Positions 47,421 through 57,735 of a stretch of 64,000 nt of DNA are shown here, in pieces (the first letter of the stretch is position 1; each line of letters opens with the position of its first letter). The notes beneath the pieces were generated by a model that saw nothing but the letters and a program-made list of their open reading frames with translations, was not told where the DNA came from and ran no database searches. Made by a program: the position numbers and the translations under genes. This DNA is from Stenotrophomonas hibiscicola ATCC 19867 (lineage in GTDB: Bacteria > Pseudomonadota > Gammaproteobacteria > Xanthomonadales > Xanthomonadaceae). The stretch spans positions 124,001 through 188,000 of the forward strand of contig NZ_KB907502.1 of NCBI RefSeq assembly GCF_000382065.1. Direction: 5' to 3'.

Positions 47421-47469
47421 CATGTTACCCTTCGGGCCATCAGCGGCCCGATTCCATTGGAGACATCCC

Positions 47470-47895
47470 ATGGCGCTGGAGCGCACCCTTTCGATCATCA
47501 AGCCGGACGCCGTTGCCAAGAACGTCATCGGCGAAATCTACGCCCGCTTCGAGAAGGCCGGCCTGAAGGTCGTGGCCGCCAAGTACAAGCAGCTGTCGCG
47601 CCGTGAAGCCGAAGGCTTCTATGCCGTGCACCGCGAGCGTCCGTTCTTCAACGCGCTGGTCGAGTTCATGATCTCCGGCCCGGTGATGATCCAGGCCCTG
47701 GAAGGCGAGAACGCCGTCCTGGCCCACCGCGACCTGCTGGGCGCCACCAACCCGAAGGAAGCCGCGCCGGGCACCATCCGCGCCGACTTCGCCGAATCCA
47801 TCGATGCCAACGCCGCACACGGCTCGGACTCGGTCGAGAATGCCGCGATTGAGATCGCCTACTTCTTCGCCGCCACCGAAGTCGTCTCGCGCTGA
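47470..47895 (+). CDS. ndk: Nucleoside diphosphate kinase
   Basis: Transfers phosphate between nucleoside di- and triphosphates through phospho-His117 in [12 protein letters not shown]. 141 residues; Start ATG 47470 ([13 protein letters not shown]), with GGAG eight bases upstream. The frame extends 16 codons upstream without homology. First gene of the ndk-rlmN-pilF-rodZ-yfgM-bamB-der run. Confidence 0.97.
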   Translation: MALERTLSIIKPDAVAKNVIGEIYARFEKAGLKVVAAKYKQLSRREAEGFYAVHRERPFFNALVEFMISGPVMIQALEGENAVLAHRDLLGATNPKEAAPGTIRADFAESIDANAAHGSDSVENAAIEIAYFFAATEVVSR

Positions 47896-47905
47896 GAGTA
47901 ATGCC

Positions 47906-49111
47906 GTGAACGAGGTCGTACAGTCCCCCGCCATCCAGCCGCTGCCGAAGTCGGCACCCACGGCTGGCAAGCAGAACCTGCTCGACCTCGATCGCGCGGG
48001 CCTGGAGAAGTTTTTCGTCGAGGTTCTCGGCGAGAAGAAGTTCCGTGCCCATCAGGTGATGAAGTGGATCCACCATCGCTACGTCACCGATTTCGATGAA
48101 ATGACCGACCTCGGCAAGGTCCTGCGCGCCAAGCTGCAGGCCCATGCCGAGGTGCTGGTTCCGAACATCGTGTTCGACAAGCCCTCCGCCGACGGCACCC
48201 ACAAGTGGCTGCTGGCGATGGGCGTGGATGGCAAGAACGCCATCGAGACCGTGTACATCCCGGACAAGACCCGCGGCACGTTGTGCGTGTCCTCGCAGGT
48301 CGGTTGCGGCCTGAACTGCACGTTCTGCTCCACCGCCACCCAGGGCTTCAACCGTAACCTGACCACCGCCGAGATCATCGGCCAGGTGTGGGTTGCCGCA
48401 CGCCACCTGGGCAACGTGCCGCACCAGATGCGCCGCCTCACCAACGTGGTGATGATGGGCATGGGCGAGCCGCTGATGAATTTCGACAACGTCGTGCGCG
48501 CCATGAGCGTGATGCGCGACGACCTGGGCTACGGCCTGGCCAACAAGCGCGTGACCCTGTCGACCTCCGGCCTGGTGCCGCAGATCGACCGCCTGTCTGC
48601 CGAAAGCGACGTGTCGCTGGCGGTGTCGCTGCATGCGCCGAACGACGCACTGCGCGAGACGCTGGTGCCGCTCAACAAGAAGTACCCGATCGCCGAGCTG
48701 ATGGCCTCGTGCGCACGCTACCTGCGCGCCAACAAGCGCCGCGAATCGGTCACCTTTGAATACACCCTGATGAAGGGCATCAACGACAAGCCCGAGCATG
48801 CCCGCGAACTGGCCCGCCTGATGCGCCAGTTCGACAACGCGGTGCAGGCCAAGGATTCGGGCAAGGTCAACCTGATCCCGTTCAATCCGTTCCCGGGCAC
48901 CCGCTACGAGCGTTCCGAGGAGGCCAACATCCGCGCCTTCCAGAAGATCCTGCTCGACAGCAACGTGCTGACGATGGTCCGCCGCACCCGTGGCGACGAC
49001 ATTGACGCCGCCTGTGGCCAGCTCAAGGGCCAGGTGATGGACCGCACCCGCCGCCAGGCGGAGTTCAACAAGACGCTGCAGGCGGGGAAGGGGAGCGATG
49101 CCGCGGCCTGA
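47906..49111 (+). CDS. rlmN: Dual-specificity rRNA/tRNA (adenine-C2) methyltransferase RlmN
   Basis: Radical-SAM enzyme methylating A2503 of 23S rRNA and A37 of some tRNAs. 401 residues; [4Fe-4S] cysteines C134, C138 and C141 ([10 protein letters not shown]) and the methyl-carrying Cys near 370 (AACGQLKGQ). The GTG start at 47906 is the first plausible start after ndk; there is no good in-frame ATG, and GAGAG upstream is a weak ribosome site. pilF starts inside its 3' end (14-base overlap). Confidence 0.93.
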   Translation: MNEVVQSPAIQPLPKSAPTAGKQNLLDLDRAGLEKFFVEVLGEKKFRAHQVMKWIHHRYVTDFDEMTDLGKVLRAKLQAHAEVLVPNIVFDKPSADGTHKWLLAMGVDGKNAIETVYIPDKTRGTLCVSSQVGCGLNCTFCSTATQGFNRNLTTAEIIGQVWVAARHLGNVPHQMRRLTNVVMMGMGEPLMNFDNVVRAMSVMRDDLGYGLANKRVTLSTSGLVPQIDRLSAESDVSLAVSLHAPNDALRETLVPLNKKYPIAELMASCARYLRANKRRESVTFEYTLMKGINDKPEHARELARLMRQFDNAVQAKDSGKVNLIPFNPFPGTRYERSEEANIRAFQKILLDSNVLTMVRRTRGDDIDAACGQLKGQVMDRTRRQAEFNKTLQAGKGSDAAA

Positions 49112-49883
49112 CCGCCTCTGGCTGGCTCTGTTCGCAGGCGTGCTGGCCGTTGCGGTCGGTGGCTGCAAATCCCAACCCAAGGCCAAGCTGGGCCCCAGCG
49201 AAGCGCCGGTCTATTCGGTGCGCGATCCGGACAGCGTGCGGCGCCAGGTGCGCCTGCAGGATCTGCTGGCGCTGGCTGCCCGTGACATGCAGGTCGGCAA
49301 CCTAGATGCGGCCGAACGCAAGGCGCGCGAGGCGCTGAAGCTGGCGCCCGACTCGCCGGATGCGCTGGTGCTGCTGGCCGGCATCGATGAGCGCCGTGGC
49401 CGGAGCCAGCAAGCGGGCGAGAGCTTCCGCAGGGCGGCCGAACAGGCGCCGCAGCGCGGTGACATCCTCAACAATTACGGGGCGTGGCTGTGCCAGCAGG
49501 GGCGGCCGGCCGAGTCGCTGGCGTGGTTCGATCGAGCGCTGCAGGCGCCGGGCTACGCCACACCGGCCGAATCCCAGGCCAATGCGGGCAGCTGTGCACT
49601 GGACGCTGGCCAACTTGAACGTGCCGAAGGCGACCTGCGCGCGGCGCTGTCGGTGCTGCCGGGAAACCCGGTCGCGCTGGAGGCGATGGCCCAGCTCAGC
49701 TTCCGCCAGGGCCGCTTCATGGAGGCGCGGGCCTTCGCCGAACGTAGGATTGCGGCTGCACCCGCAACGCGTTCCGTGTTACAACTTGCGTCTCAAATCG
49801 AAGCGCGGCTGGGTGATCGGGCGGCATCTGATCGCTATCTTCAGCGGATTCGACAGGAATTTCCGCAGGAAGCGGGCTCCTAA
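49098..49883 (+). CDS. pilF: Type IV pilus biogenesis/stability lipoprotein PilF (PilW)
   Basis: 261 residues. Lipobox VGGC, then TPR-type helices (about residues 60-240). PilF is the outer-membrane pilotin that assembles the PilQ secretin. It lies between rlmN and rodZ, a usual position. Confidence 0.88.
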   Translation: MPRPDRLWLALFAGVLAVAVGGCKSQPKAKLGPSEAPVYSVRDPDSVRRQVRLQDLLALAARDMQVGNLDAAERKAREALKLAPDSPDALVLLAGIDERRGRSQQAGESFRRAAEQAPQRGDILNNYGAWLCQQGRPAESLAWFDRALQAPGYATPAESQANAGSCALDAGQLERAEGDLRAALSVLPGNPVALEAMAQLSFRQGRFMEARAFAERRIAAAPATRSVLQLASQIEARLGDRAASDRYLQRIRQEFPQEAGS

Positions 49884-49901
49884 CTCCAGGGTTGATGCAT
49901 T

Positions 49902-50774
49902 GTGATTGATGACCAGACTGTGAGCGCTCTCGAGACTGCGGCCGGCTGCGGCACCCGCCTGCGCCAGGCCCGCGAGGCGGCCGGACTGACCCTCGAAGAT
50001 GTCGGCTCGCGCCTGCGCATGCCGGTCCAGGTGGTCAGGTCGCTGGAAGAAGAACAATGGCAGAAGCTTGGCGCGCCGGTGTTCGTGCGCGGCCAGCTGC
50101 GCAGCTATGCGCGGCTTCTGGACGTGGACGTGGGAGAGCTGCTGGAGCAGGCCCAGGTCGGCCCGGTGGTGCCGCCTACCCTGGTCAGCCATACCCATAC
50201 CCCGCGTGCGCGCCGCATTGCCGAGAATCTCGGCCGTCGCGTGCTGTACGTCGGTATCACCGCGGTGCTGGCAGTGCCGGTGTGGTTCGCCACCCGTGGT
50301 CATTTCGATGGCAGTGCGACGCCGTCGCCGAACACCGCCTCGCTGGACGCGATTCCGGCCGCCGTGCCGGTGACCCCGTCCGCTGCGGGTGTCGAGCCCT
50401 CGGCGCCGGCTGAAGTGGCGAGCGCTCCGGCCAGCAAGCCGGCCGCCACTCCGTACGTGGCCTCGCTGGCCCCGGTGCCGCGTCCAGCCCCGGCACCGGC
50501 CGCTGCCGCCAATACGCTGGACATGCAGTTCAGTGGCGACAGCTGGGTCGATATCGGCGGCCCGGACGGCAGCACTGTCGAGAAGGCGCTGATCAAATCC
50601 GGCGAGAGCCGCAGCTTCACGCCGGGCCAGGTGACCCGGGTGACCCTGGGCAACGCCTCGGCGGTCCAGGTTCAGCAGAACGGCGCTATCGTCGATCTGA
50701 CCCCCTACCAGCGAGCCAACGTGGCACGCTTTCAGGTATCCTCTGAAGGCTCCGTAGTCCCGGTTTCGCACTGA
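49902..50774 (+). CDS. rodZ: Cytoskeletal transmembrane protein RodZ
   Basis: 290 residues: cytoplasmic helix-turn-helix (residues 17-80; GTRLRQAREAAGLTLEDVGSRL), one membrane helix (VLYVGITAVLAVPVWFA, about 107-123), an Ala/Pro-rich periplasmic linker and a C-terminal DUF4115 domain (MQFSGDSWVDIGGPDG...). RodZ bridges MreB to the envelope and keeps rod shape. GTG start at 49902. Confidence 0.92.
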   Translation: MIDDQTVSALETAAGCGTRLRQAREAAGLTLEDVGSRLRMPVQVVRSLEEEQWQKLGAPVFVRGQLRSYARLLDVDVGELLEQAQVGPVVPPTLVSHTHTPRARRIAENLGRRVLYVGITAVLAVPVWFATRGHFDGSATPSPNTASLDAIPAAVPVTPSAAGVEPSAPAEVASAPASKPAATPYVASLAPVPRPAPAPAAAANTLDMQFSGDSWVDIGGPDGSTVEKALIKSGESRSFTPGQVTRVTLGNASAVQVQQNGAIVDLTPYQRANVARFQVSSEGSVVPVSH

Positions 50775-50839
50775 GGCGCGGTTTCACCACCTTCGATTAA
50801 TTCCAATGGTCCCTCCCGATGGGCGGGGCGAGAGTACGC

Positions 50840-51478
50840 ATGGCGATCGACGATCTGCTCGACGAGCACGAACAAAGTGAACGCGTCCGCAGCTGGCTGC
50901 GGAAGAATGGCGCCAGCATCCTCGGTGGCGTGGTCATCGCCATCGGTGCCATTGCCGGCTGGCAGTGGTACCAGAAGGATCAGGGCGGCAAGCTGGCCTC
51001 GGCCAATGTCGAGTACCAGAAGGCGCTCGTTGGCCTGCAGCAGAACAAGCTCGACGACGCCGCCAAGGCGGTCAAGGCGCTCGAAGCCGGCCCGTCCAGC
51101 ATCTACGGCGACCTGGCGGCGCTGCAGCTGGCCAAGGCCCAGGTCGATGCCGGCAAGAACGAAGAAGCCCTGGCTACCCTGCGCGGCGTGAAGGTTGAAG
51201 GTGACCTGCAGCGCGTGGTCGACCAGCGCGTGGCCCGCCTGCTGGTGGCCACCGGCAAGAGCGACGAGGCGATCAAGCTGCTGGGCAGCGCCACCGACAG
51301 CAGCAGCCTGGAAATCCATGGCGATGCGCTGATGGCGCAGGGCAAGCGCGATGAGGCCCGCGCACAGTACGAGAAGGCGCTGAAGACGCTGGACGTGGCA
51401 GCGCCGCAGCGGCGCCTGCTGGAAACCAAGGTTATGGACGCCGGCGGCACCGTCGCCGCCCCTGCGGAGTCGGTTTGA
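50840..51478 (+). CDS. yfgM: YfgM-family periplasmic chaperone/ancillary SecYEG translocon subunit
   Basis: 212 residues. One N-terminal membrane helix (ILGGVVIAIGAIAGWQWY, 30-47) and a periplasmic TPR-like domain (TPR_21 family). In E. coli YfgM works with PpiD at the SecYEG translocon. Start ATG 50840 (MAIDDLLDEHEQ); the frame has an earlier start at 50819. bamB starts within its stop codon. Confidence 0.9.
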   Translation: MAIDDLLDEHEQSERVRSWLRKNGASILGGVVIAIGAIAGWQWYQKDQGGKLASANVEYQKALVGLQQNKLDDAAKAVKALEAGPSSIYGDLAALQLAKAQVDAGKNEEALATLRGVKVEGDLQRVVDQRVARLLVATGKSDEAIKLLGSATDSSSLEIHGDALMAQGKRDEARAQYEKALKTLDVAAPQRRLLETKVMDAGGTVAAPAESV

Positions 51479-52686
51479 TGAGTCAGAAGGTCATGATCAC
51501 CCGCGTCGCCACCGTGCTCCTGATGGGCATGGCCCTGACCGGCTGCAGCACCATGAAGGGCTGGTTCGCCGGCAAGGACGCGGCCGCGAAGAAGGCACAG
51601 GAACCGGCTGAGCTGGTCAAGTTCGAGCCGACCCTGAAGGTCAACAAGGCCTGGTCGGTCAACCTCGGCAAGGGTGAGCGCCGCATCGGCGTGCGCCAGG
51701 GCCCGGCCGTGGCCAACGGCCACGTGTTCGCTGCGGCGATCACCGGTGGCGTGCACGCCATCGACCTGCAGACCGGCAAGAAGGTCTGGACCTGGGAGCC
51801 GCAGAAGGAAAAGAAGAAGGCCAAGCTGCGCCTGTCCGGTGGCCCGGGTGTCGGTGAGAACCTGGTCGTGATCGGCACGCTCGATGGCCAGGTCATCGCG
51901 CTGGACATCAACGACGGCAGCGAAAAGTGGCGCGCCCGTGTTCCGGGTGAAGTCATCGCCGCGCCGGCCATTGCCCAGGGCGCGGTCTACGTGCGCAGCA
52001 ACGACGGCCGTATCACTGCGTTCGATGCCGGCAACGGCACCCAGAAGTGGTTCAACCCGAGCGAGCTGCCGGCGCTGACCGTGCGTGGCAACGCACCGGT
52101 GGTGACCGGCCCGGGCGTGCTGTTCATCGGCAAGGACGAGGGCGCGGTTGCCGCCCTGGCCCAGCAGGATGGCCGCACCCTGTGGGAACAGAACGTGGGC
52201 AACGGTGAAGGCCGTACCGAGCTGGAGCGCATGGCCGATGTGGACGGCGCGCCGGTGCTGGATGGCAACACCCTGTTCGTGAGCAGCTTCAAGAACCAGA
52301 CGATGGCCATCGAAGGCCCGACCGGTCGCCCGCTGTGGGCGCGCGACCATGGCGGTGCGGGTGGCGTGGCGGTGTCGTCGGGCAATGTGTTCGTGACCGA
52401 CAACAAGGGCGGCGTGTTCGGCCTGGACAAGGCCAGCGGCGCAGCCATGTGGTCGCAGACCGCACTGGCCCGTCGCTCGCTGACCGGCCCGGCGCTGCAT
52501 GGCGACTACGTCGTGGTCGGCGACTACAAGGGATACGTGCACTGGTTGCAGGCCTCCGATGGTGCGATGGCGGCACGGGCAAAGAGTGGCGGTGACGCCC
52601 TGCTGGCCCAGCCGGTCGTCGCAGACGGGGTGCTGCTGGTGCAGAACGTGGATGGCAAGCTGACCGCCTTCCGGTTGGCAAATTAA
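51478..52686 (+). CDS. bamB: Outer membrane protein assembly factor BamB
   Basis: 402-residue lipoprotein of the BAM complex. Signal peptide ends in MALTGC (lipobox), then an eight-bladed beta-propeller with PQQ-like repeats (VHAIDLQTGKKVWTWE, IIALDINDGSEKW type). Start ATG 51478 overlaps the yfgM stop (TGATG); a TTG one codon earlier is in frame but unlikely. Confidence 0.94.
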   Translation: MSQKVMITRVATVLLMGMALTGCSTMKGWFAGKDAAAKKAQEPAELVKFEPTLKVNKAWSVNLGKGERRIGVRQGPAVANGHVFAAAITGGVHAIDLQTGKKVWTWEPQKEKKKAKLRLSGGPGVGENLVVIGTLDGQVIALDINDGSEKWRARVPGEVIAAPAIAQGAVYVRSNDGRITAFDAGNGTQKWFNPSELPALTVRGNAPVVTGPGVLFIGKDEGAVAALAQQDGRTLWEQNVGNGEGRTELERMADVDGAPVLDGNTLFVSSFKNQTMAIEGPTGRPLWARDHGGAGGVAVSSGNVFVTDNKGGVFGLDKASGAAMWSQTALARRSLTGPALHGDYVVVGDYKGYVHWLQASDGAMAARAKSGGDALLAQPVVADGVLLVQNVDGKLTAFRLAN

Positions 52687-52701
52687 TACGGAGTACTCGC
52701 G

Positions 52702-54099
52702 ATGCTGCCTTTGGTCGCCCTGGTTGGACGGCCGAATGTCGGCAAGTCGACCATTTTCAATGCGTTGACCCGCACCCGTGACGCCCTGGTCCATGACCAG
52801 CCCGGCGTCACCCGTGATCGCAACTACGGCGTCTGCCGCCTCGACGAGGACAATCATTTCCTCGTCGTGGATACCGGCGGTATTGCCGGTGAGGACGAAG
52901 GCCTGGCCGGTGCCACCACCCGCCAGGCGCGTGCGGCGGCTGCCGAAGCGGACCTGATCCTGTTCGTCGTCGATGCCCGCGAGGGCACCTCGGCGCTGGA
53001 CGACGAGATCCTGGCGTGGCTGCGCAAGCTGTCGCGCCCGACGTTGCTGCTGATCAACAAGATCGACGGTACCGACGAGGACAGCGTCCGCTCCGAGTTC
53101 GCCCGCTACGGTTTCGGCGAAATGCTGACCGTCTCGGCCGCGCATCGCCAGGGCCTGGACGACCTGCTGGACGAAGTGATCCAGCGCCTGCCGGAAGAAG
53201 GTAGCGGCGAAGAGCTGGACAACGATCCAAACCGCATCCGCATCGCCTTCGTCGGCCGCCCGAACGTGGGCAAGTCGACCCTGGTCAACCGCATCCTCGG
53301 CGAGGAGCGCATGATCGCCTCCGACGTGCCGGGCACCACCCGCGACTCGATCGCAGTGGACCTGGAGCGCGACGGTCGCGAATACCGCCTGATCGATACC
53401 GCCGGCCTGCGCCGTCGCTCGCGCGTGGACGAGGTCGTCGAGAAGTTCTCGGTGGTCAAGACCATGCAGTCGATCGAGCAGTGCCAGGTGGCCGTGCTGA
53501 TGCTCGACGCCACCGAAGGCGTGACCGACCAGGACGCCACCGTGCTCGGTGCCGTGCTCGACGCCGGCCGCGCGCTGGTGATCGCCATCAACAAGTGGGA
53601 TGGCCTGACCGAGTACCAGCGCGAACAGGCTGAAACCATGCTGTCGCTCAAGCTGGGCTTCGTGCCCTGGGCCGAATCGGTGCGCATTTCGGCCAAGCAC
53701 GGCTCGGGCCTGCGCGAGCTGTTCCGTGCGGTGCACCGTGCGCACGAGTCGGCCAACAAGACTTTCACCACCAGCGAAGTGAACAAGGCCTTGGAAGTGG
53801 CCTACGAGACCAACCCGCCGCCGACCATCCGCGGCCATGTCTCCAAGCTGCGCTACGTGCATCCGGCCGGTTCCAACCCGCCGACCTTCATCGTGCACGG
53901 CACCCGCCTGAAGGAGCTGCAGGAGTCGTACAAGCGCTACCTGGAGAACTTCTTCCGCAAGCGCTTCAAGCTGATCGGCACGCCAGTGAGCTTCATCTTC
54001 CGCGAGGGTACCAACCCGTACGAGGGCAAGAAGAACGTCCTCACCGAGCGGCAGATCAAGTCCAAGCGGCGCTTGATGAAGCACGTCAAGGGCAAGTGA
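52702..54099 (+). CDS. der: Ribosome biogenesis GTPase Der
   Basis: 465 residues with two tandem GTPase domains, each with GRPNVGKST (near residues 8 and 186), DTGG/DTAG, NKID/NKWD, plus a C-terminal KH-like domain. Needed for 50S subunit maturation. A GGAG lies nine bases upstream of the ATG. Last gene of the run. Confidence 0.97.
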   Translation: MLPLVALVGRPNVGKSTIFNALTRTRDALVHDQPGVTRDRNYGVCRLDEDNHFLVVDTGGIAGEDEGLAGATTRQARAAAAEADLILFVVDAREGTSALDDEILAWLRKLSRPTLLLINKIDGTDEDSVRSEFARYGFGEMLTVSAAHRQGLDDLLDEVIQRLPEEGSGEELDNDPNRIRIAFVGRPNVGKSTLVNRILGEERMIASDVPGTTRDSIAVDLERDGREYRLIDTAGLRRRSRVDEVVEKFSVVKTMQSIEQCQVAVLMLDATEGVTDQDATVLGAVLDAGRALVIAINKWDGLTEYQREQAETMLSLKLGFVPWAESVRISAKHGSGLRELFRAVHRAHESANKTFTTSEVNKALEVAYETNPPPTIRGHVSKLRYVHPAGSNPPTFIVHGTRLKELQESYKRYLENFFRKRFKLIGTPVSFIFREGTNPYEGKKNVLTERQIKSKRRLMKHVKGK

Positions 54100-54104
54100 T
54101 TCAG

Positions 54105-54133
54105 AGAAAGGCGGCCGCAGGGCCGCCTTTCTT
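54105..54133 (+). terminator. Rho-independent terminator after der
   Basis: AAAGGCGGCC-GCAG-GGCCGCCTTTCTTG, a 10-bp stem, seven bases after the der stop. Confidence 0.85.
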
Positions 54134-54140
54134 GTCTGTG

Positions 54141-54216
54141 GTAGTGCCGGCCGCTGGCCGGCAACCTCGCGTCGTCCGGTGCGTTCATGGCCATGCCGGC
54201 CAGCGGCCGGCACTAC
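54141..54216. repeat. SMAG-type REP pair between der and moeB
   Basis: GTAGTGCCGGCCGCTGGCCGGCA (54141-54163) faces TGCCGGCCAGCGGCCGGCACTAC (54194-54216). Confidence 0.8.
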
Positions 54217-54274
54217 CCCATGTTTGCAGGTATCGGTCAAGGCGGCCTGCCGCCACGTGCGCGATAATGCGGCC

Positions 54275-55411
54275 ATGAGCATCCAAGAGCTTTCCCCCGC
54301 GCAGGCACGCGAGCGCCTGGCCCATGGCGCGGTGCTGATCGATGTGCGCGAGGCGCACGAGCGGGCCGGCGGGATGGCCGAGGGCGCGCGCGGCGTGGCC
54401 AAGGGCGAGCTGCAGGCCGACCCGGCCGCGCACCTGCCGCGGCACGACCAGGAAATCCTGCTGATCTGCCAGAGCGGCAAGCGCTCGGCCGATGCCGCGC
54501 AGTTCCTGCTGGAGGCCGGCTACACAAACGTCGCTTCCGTGACGGGCGGCACCGTGGCCTGGCGCGAGCAGTCGCTACCGCTGGTGCAGCCGCTGGCCAG
54601 CGCCGCCGACCGCGATTTCTTTGATCGCTATTCGCGCCATCTGTTGCTGCCGCAAGTCGGCGAGGCCGGCCAGCGCCGGTTGCAGCAGTCGCGCGTGCTG
54701 GTGCTGGGCGCGGGCGGGCTGGGTGCCCCGGCCGGCTTCTACCTGGCCGCCGCGGGGGTAGGGCACCTGCGCTTCGCCGACCACGACCGCGTGGAGCGCA
54801 GCAACCTGCACCGGCAGATCGTGCATACCGAAGCCAGCGTCGGCCAGCTCAAGGTCGATTCGGCGCGCGAGCGGCTGCTGGCACTGAACCCGTCGATCGA
54901 GGTCGAGGCCGTGCCCGAGCGGGTCACCTCCGAGAACGTGGATGCGCTGCTGGACGGCGTGGACGTGGTGCTGGACGGCTCGGACAACTTCCCGCTGCGC
55001 TACCTGCTCAACGACGCCTGCATCAAGCATGCCAAGCCGTTGGTGTATGCCGCCATTGAGCGCTTTGATGGCCAGGTCAGCGTGTTTGATGCCGGCCGCC
55101 AGCGTGGCGTGGCGCCGTGCTACCGCTGCCTGTTCCCCGAACCGCCGCCGCCGGAGTTTGCGCCGAACTGTTCCGAGGCCGGTGTGCTGGGCGTGTTGCC
55201 CGGCTTGGCCGGGGTGCTGCAGGCCACCGAGGTGCTGAAGCTGCTGCTGGGCATCGGCGAACCGCTGGTGGGGCGGCTGCTGCGCTTCGATGCGCTGGGC
55301 ATGCGCTTCCGCGAGACCGGCATCCGGCCGGACCCGCAGTGCCCGGTGTGCGCGCCGGGCGTGCCGTTCCCGGGGTATATCGATTACGCCGCGTTCTGCC
55401 GGGGCGGGTGA
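54275..55411 (+). CDS. moeB: Rhodanese-MoeB fusion (molybdopterin-synthase adenylyltransferase)
   Basis: 378 residues. N-terminal rhodanese domain (1-105) with active-site Cys65 (LLICQSGKRS), then a MoeB/ThiF E1-like domain with GAGGLGAP and the zinc pairs CYRC and CPVC. It activates MoaD for molybdopterin synthesis and can supply sulfur itself. MoeZ-type proteins carry the rhodanese at the other end. Start ATG 54275 lacks a Shine-Dalgarno; GATAAT lies six bases before, so the mRNA may be leaderless. The frame is open further upstream. Confidence 0.88.
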   Translation: MSIQELSPAQARERLAHGAVLIDVREAHERAGGMAEGARGVAKGELQADPAAHLPRHDQEILLICQSGKRSADAAQFLLEAGYTNVASVTGGTVAWREQSLPLVQPLASAADRDFFDRYSRHLLLPQVGEAGQRRLQQSRVLVLGAGGLGAPAGFYLAAAGVGHLRFADHDRVERSNLHRQIVHTEASVGQLKVDSARERLLALNPSIEVEAVPERVTSENVDALLDGVDVVLDGSDNFPLRYLLNDACIKHAKPLVYAAIERFDGQVSVFDAGRQRGVAPCYRCLFPEPPPPEFAPNCSEAGVLGVLPGLAGVLQATEVLKLLLGIGEPLVGRLLRFDALGMRFRETGIRPDPQCPVCAPGVPFPGYIDYAAFCRGG

Positions 55412-55734
55412 ATCCGACCGGGCGGCATCCACGCGTGGCGTGGATCTACCGGGGCATGACGGCTGGGCGTCCATCCACGCATGGCGTGGATCTACTGTAG
55501 AGCCGAGCCCATGCTCGGCTGCTTCTGGCCTCGGCACGAAGAGCAGCCGAGCGTGGGCTCGGCTCTACAGGTAATGGCGCCCACCCAAGCATGTGCATGG
55601 TTTCGGGATGATGCCGGGGCTCACTCTCTGCATCGTTCCATCGCCAAGACAATCCGGCGCAACATGCGTGCTATTGCCGTCATCGGCATTGCTCTATTGT
55701 TGAACCCGATTCTGGATCTTGGGGAAAACACCGC
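55412..55734. repeat. Gene-free 323-base gap with four palindromes
   Basis: CATCCACGCGTGGCGTGGATCTAC (55426-55449), CATCCACGCATGGCGTGGATCTAC (55472-55494) and a facing SMAG pair GTAGAGCCGAGC.../...GCTCGGCTCTAC (55497-55568). No coding frame is convincing; the last 150 bases hold no recognised element. Confidence 0.75.
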
Positions 55735-57567
55735 ATGGCGGTAGAAGCAGCGACCAGCGAGCTGGTCAAGGTCGTGGCCCTGTTGGGCGCGGCGGTGGTG
55801 ATGGTGCCTTTGTTCCGCCGGGCCGGTCTGGGCTCGGTGCTGGGCTACTTCGCCGCTGGCCTGGCGATCGGACCGTTCGGGCTGGGCTGGTTCTCCGATC
55901 CGCAGGCGATCCTGCATACCGCCGAACTCGGCGTGGTGATGTTCCTGTTCGTGATCGGCCTGGAAATGCGGCCCTCGCACCTGTGGAGCCTGCGCAAGGA
56001 AATCTTCGGGCTGGGCACGCTGCAGATCGTCACCTGTGCGCTGGTGCTGACCAGCATCGCCAAGCTGTTCGGCCTGCCGTGGCAGGTGGCCTTCATCGGC
56101 GCCACCGGCTTCGTGCTCACCTCCACTGCGGTGGTGATGCAGCTGCTGGCCGAGCGCGGTGACATCGCGCTGCCGTCGGGGCAGAAGATCGTCTCCATCC
56201 TGCTGTTCGAAGACCTGCTGATCGTCCCGTTGCTGGCGCTGGTGGCCTGGATGGGCCCGAGCGCGGGCAGTGCCGATGGCGAGGGTTCGCGCTGGCTGTC
56301 GGTGGCGATCGGCGTGGGTGCCATCGTCGGCCTGGTGCTGGTCGGCCGCTTCCTGCTCAACCCGTTGTTCCGCGTACTGGCCGAATCGAAGGCACGCGAG
56401 GTGATGACCGCCGCCGCGCTGCTGGTGGTGCTGGGCGCGGCGCTGCTGATGCAGCTGTCCGGCCTGTCGATGGCGATGGGCGCGTTCCTGGCCGGCGTGC
56501 TGCTGAGCGAATCGACCTTCCGCCACCAGATCGAAGCGGACATCGAACCGTTCCGTGGCATCCTGCTCGGCCTGTTCTTCCTCAGCGTGGGCATGGCGCT
56601 GGACCTGGGCGTGGTGGCGGGCAACTGGCAGCTGATCCTGGGCCTGGTGCTGGCGTTGATGGCGGCCAAGGCGCTGTGCATCTACGTGGTCGCGCGCATC
56701 ATGGGCAGCGACCACGCGCAGGCGCTGGACCGTGGCGTGCTGATGGCGCAGGGCGGCGAGTTCGCCTTCGTGCTGTTCTCCGCTGCGGCATCGGCCGGCG
56801 TGATCAACATGGAGATCAATGCCAACTTCACCGCCGTGGTGGTGCTGTCGATGGCGCTGACCCCGCTGGTGGTGCTGGTCTACAAGCGCATCGCGCCGAA
56901 GCCGACGGTGAACATGGACGGCGTGGACGAGGCCGAGGGCCTGTCCGGCAGCGTGCTGCTGATCGGCTTCGGCCGCTTCGGCCAGGTCGCCAGCCAGTCG
57001 CTGCTGGCGCGCGACGTGGACGTGACCATCATCGACAACGATGTGGAGATGATCCAGAGCGCGGCGCGCTTCGGTTTCAAGATCTACTACGGCGACGGTA
57101 CGCGACTGGACGTGCTGCATGCCTCGGGCGCGGCCACCGCGCGTGCGATTGCGGTGTGCGTGGACAAGGCCGAGGCGGCTGATCGCATTGTTGAGCTGGT
57201 GTCGCACGAGTTCCCGCAGGCCAAGCTCATGGTGCGCTCGTTCGACCGCGAGCATTCGCTGCGGCTGATCCATGCCGGTGTCGATTTCCAGATCCGCGAG
57301 ACGTTCGAGTCGGCGGTGCTGTTCGGCCAGGCCGCGCTGGTGGAGCTGGGTGCGGACGAAGACGATGCGGTGGAGATTGCCGAGCAGATCCGTCGCCGCG
57401 ATGCCGAGCGCTTCGAGCTGGAAATTGCCGGTGGTGGTTTGAATGCCGGCGCGCGGATGATCTATGGCAACAGTCCGCAGGGCGTGCCGACGCCGACGCC
57501 GTTCACCGCGCCGAAGCGGGAGAGCAAGACACTGAACCCGCAGGATGTGCCGGAAGAGGAAGAATGA
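55735..57567 (+). CDS. Kef-type K+/H+ antiporter with TrkA-N domain
   Basis: 610 residues: 12-13 membrane helices of the CPA2 family (QKIVSILLFEDLLIVPLLAL), then a cytoplasmic TrkA-N NAD-binding domain (GSVLLIGFGRFGQVASQSLL, about 405-530) that gates the channel. Resembles KefB/KefC, which protect against electrophiles by potassium efflux and cytoplasmic acidification. A start-proximal tail and acidic C-terminus are as in the family. No KefF/KefG ancillary gene is adjacent. Confidence 0.88.
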   Translation: MAVEAATSELVKVVALLGAAVVMVPLFRRAGLGSVLGYFAAGLAIGPFGLGWFSDPQAILHTAELGVVMFLFVIGLEMRPSHLWSLRKEIFGLGTLQIVTCALVLTSIAKLFGLPWQVAFIGATGFVLTSTAVVMQLLAERGDIALPSGQKIVSILLFEDLLIVPLLALVAWMGPSAGSADGEGSRWLSVAIGVGAIVGLVLVGRFLLNPLFRVLAESKAREVMTAAALLVVLGAALLMQLSGLSMAMGAFLAGVLLSESTFRHQIEADIEPFRGILLGLFFLSVGMALDLGVVAGNWQLILGLVLALMAAKALCIYVVARIMGSDHAQALDRGVLMAQGGEFAFVLFSAAASAGVINMEINANFTAVVVLSMALTPLVVLVYKRIAPKPTVNMDGVDEAEGLSGSVLLIGFGRFGQVASQSLLARDVDVTIIDNDVEMIQSAARFGFKIYYGDGTRLDVLHASGAATARAIAVCVDKAEAADRIVELVSHEFPQAKLMVRSFDREHSLRLIHAGVDFQIRETFESAVLFGQAALVELGADEDDAVEIAEQIRRRDAERFELEIAGGGLNAGARMIYGNSPQGVPTPTPFTAPKRESKTLNPQDVPEEEE

Positions 57568-57585
57568 GGTGCCGCGCACCGCGCT

Positions 57586-57650
57586 CGCCGGGCGTGGCCC
57601 GGCGCTACCGTGGTGCGCACGGGTGGGGTAGCGCCGGGCCATGCCCGGCG
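57586..57650. repeat. SMAG-type REP pair between the Kef gene and folD
   Basis: CGCCGGGCGTGGCCCGGCGCTAC (57586-57608) and GTAGCGCCGGGCCATGCCCGGCG (57628-57650), tail to tail, GTAG ends inward. Confidence 0.8.
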
Positions 57651-57735
57651 AGCGCAGCGGCCGCCCGGATTGGCGGTGGGCGAGGGGGCCTGAATCGGGG
57701 ACAATAGCGTCCCCGCCGCCCCACGCCTGCCTCCG

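Larger units (their letters stand above)
47158..47469. other. Gene-free region between psrA-like gene and ndk
   Basis: No coding frame is convincing. It holds an inverted SMAG pair (47257-47323), a TACAAT -10-like box (47367-47372) and an intrinsic terminator (47396-47420) about 50 bases before ndk. A very short RNA or a leader attenuator for ndk could be encoded here. Confidence 0.5.
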
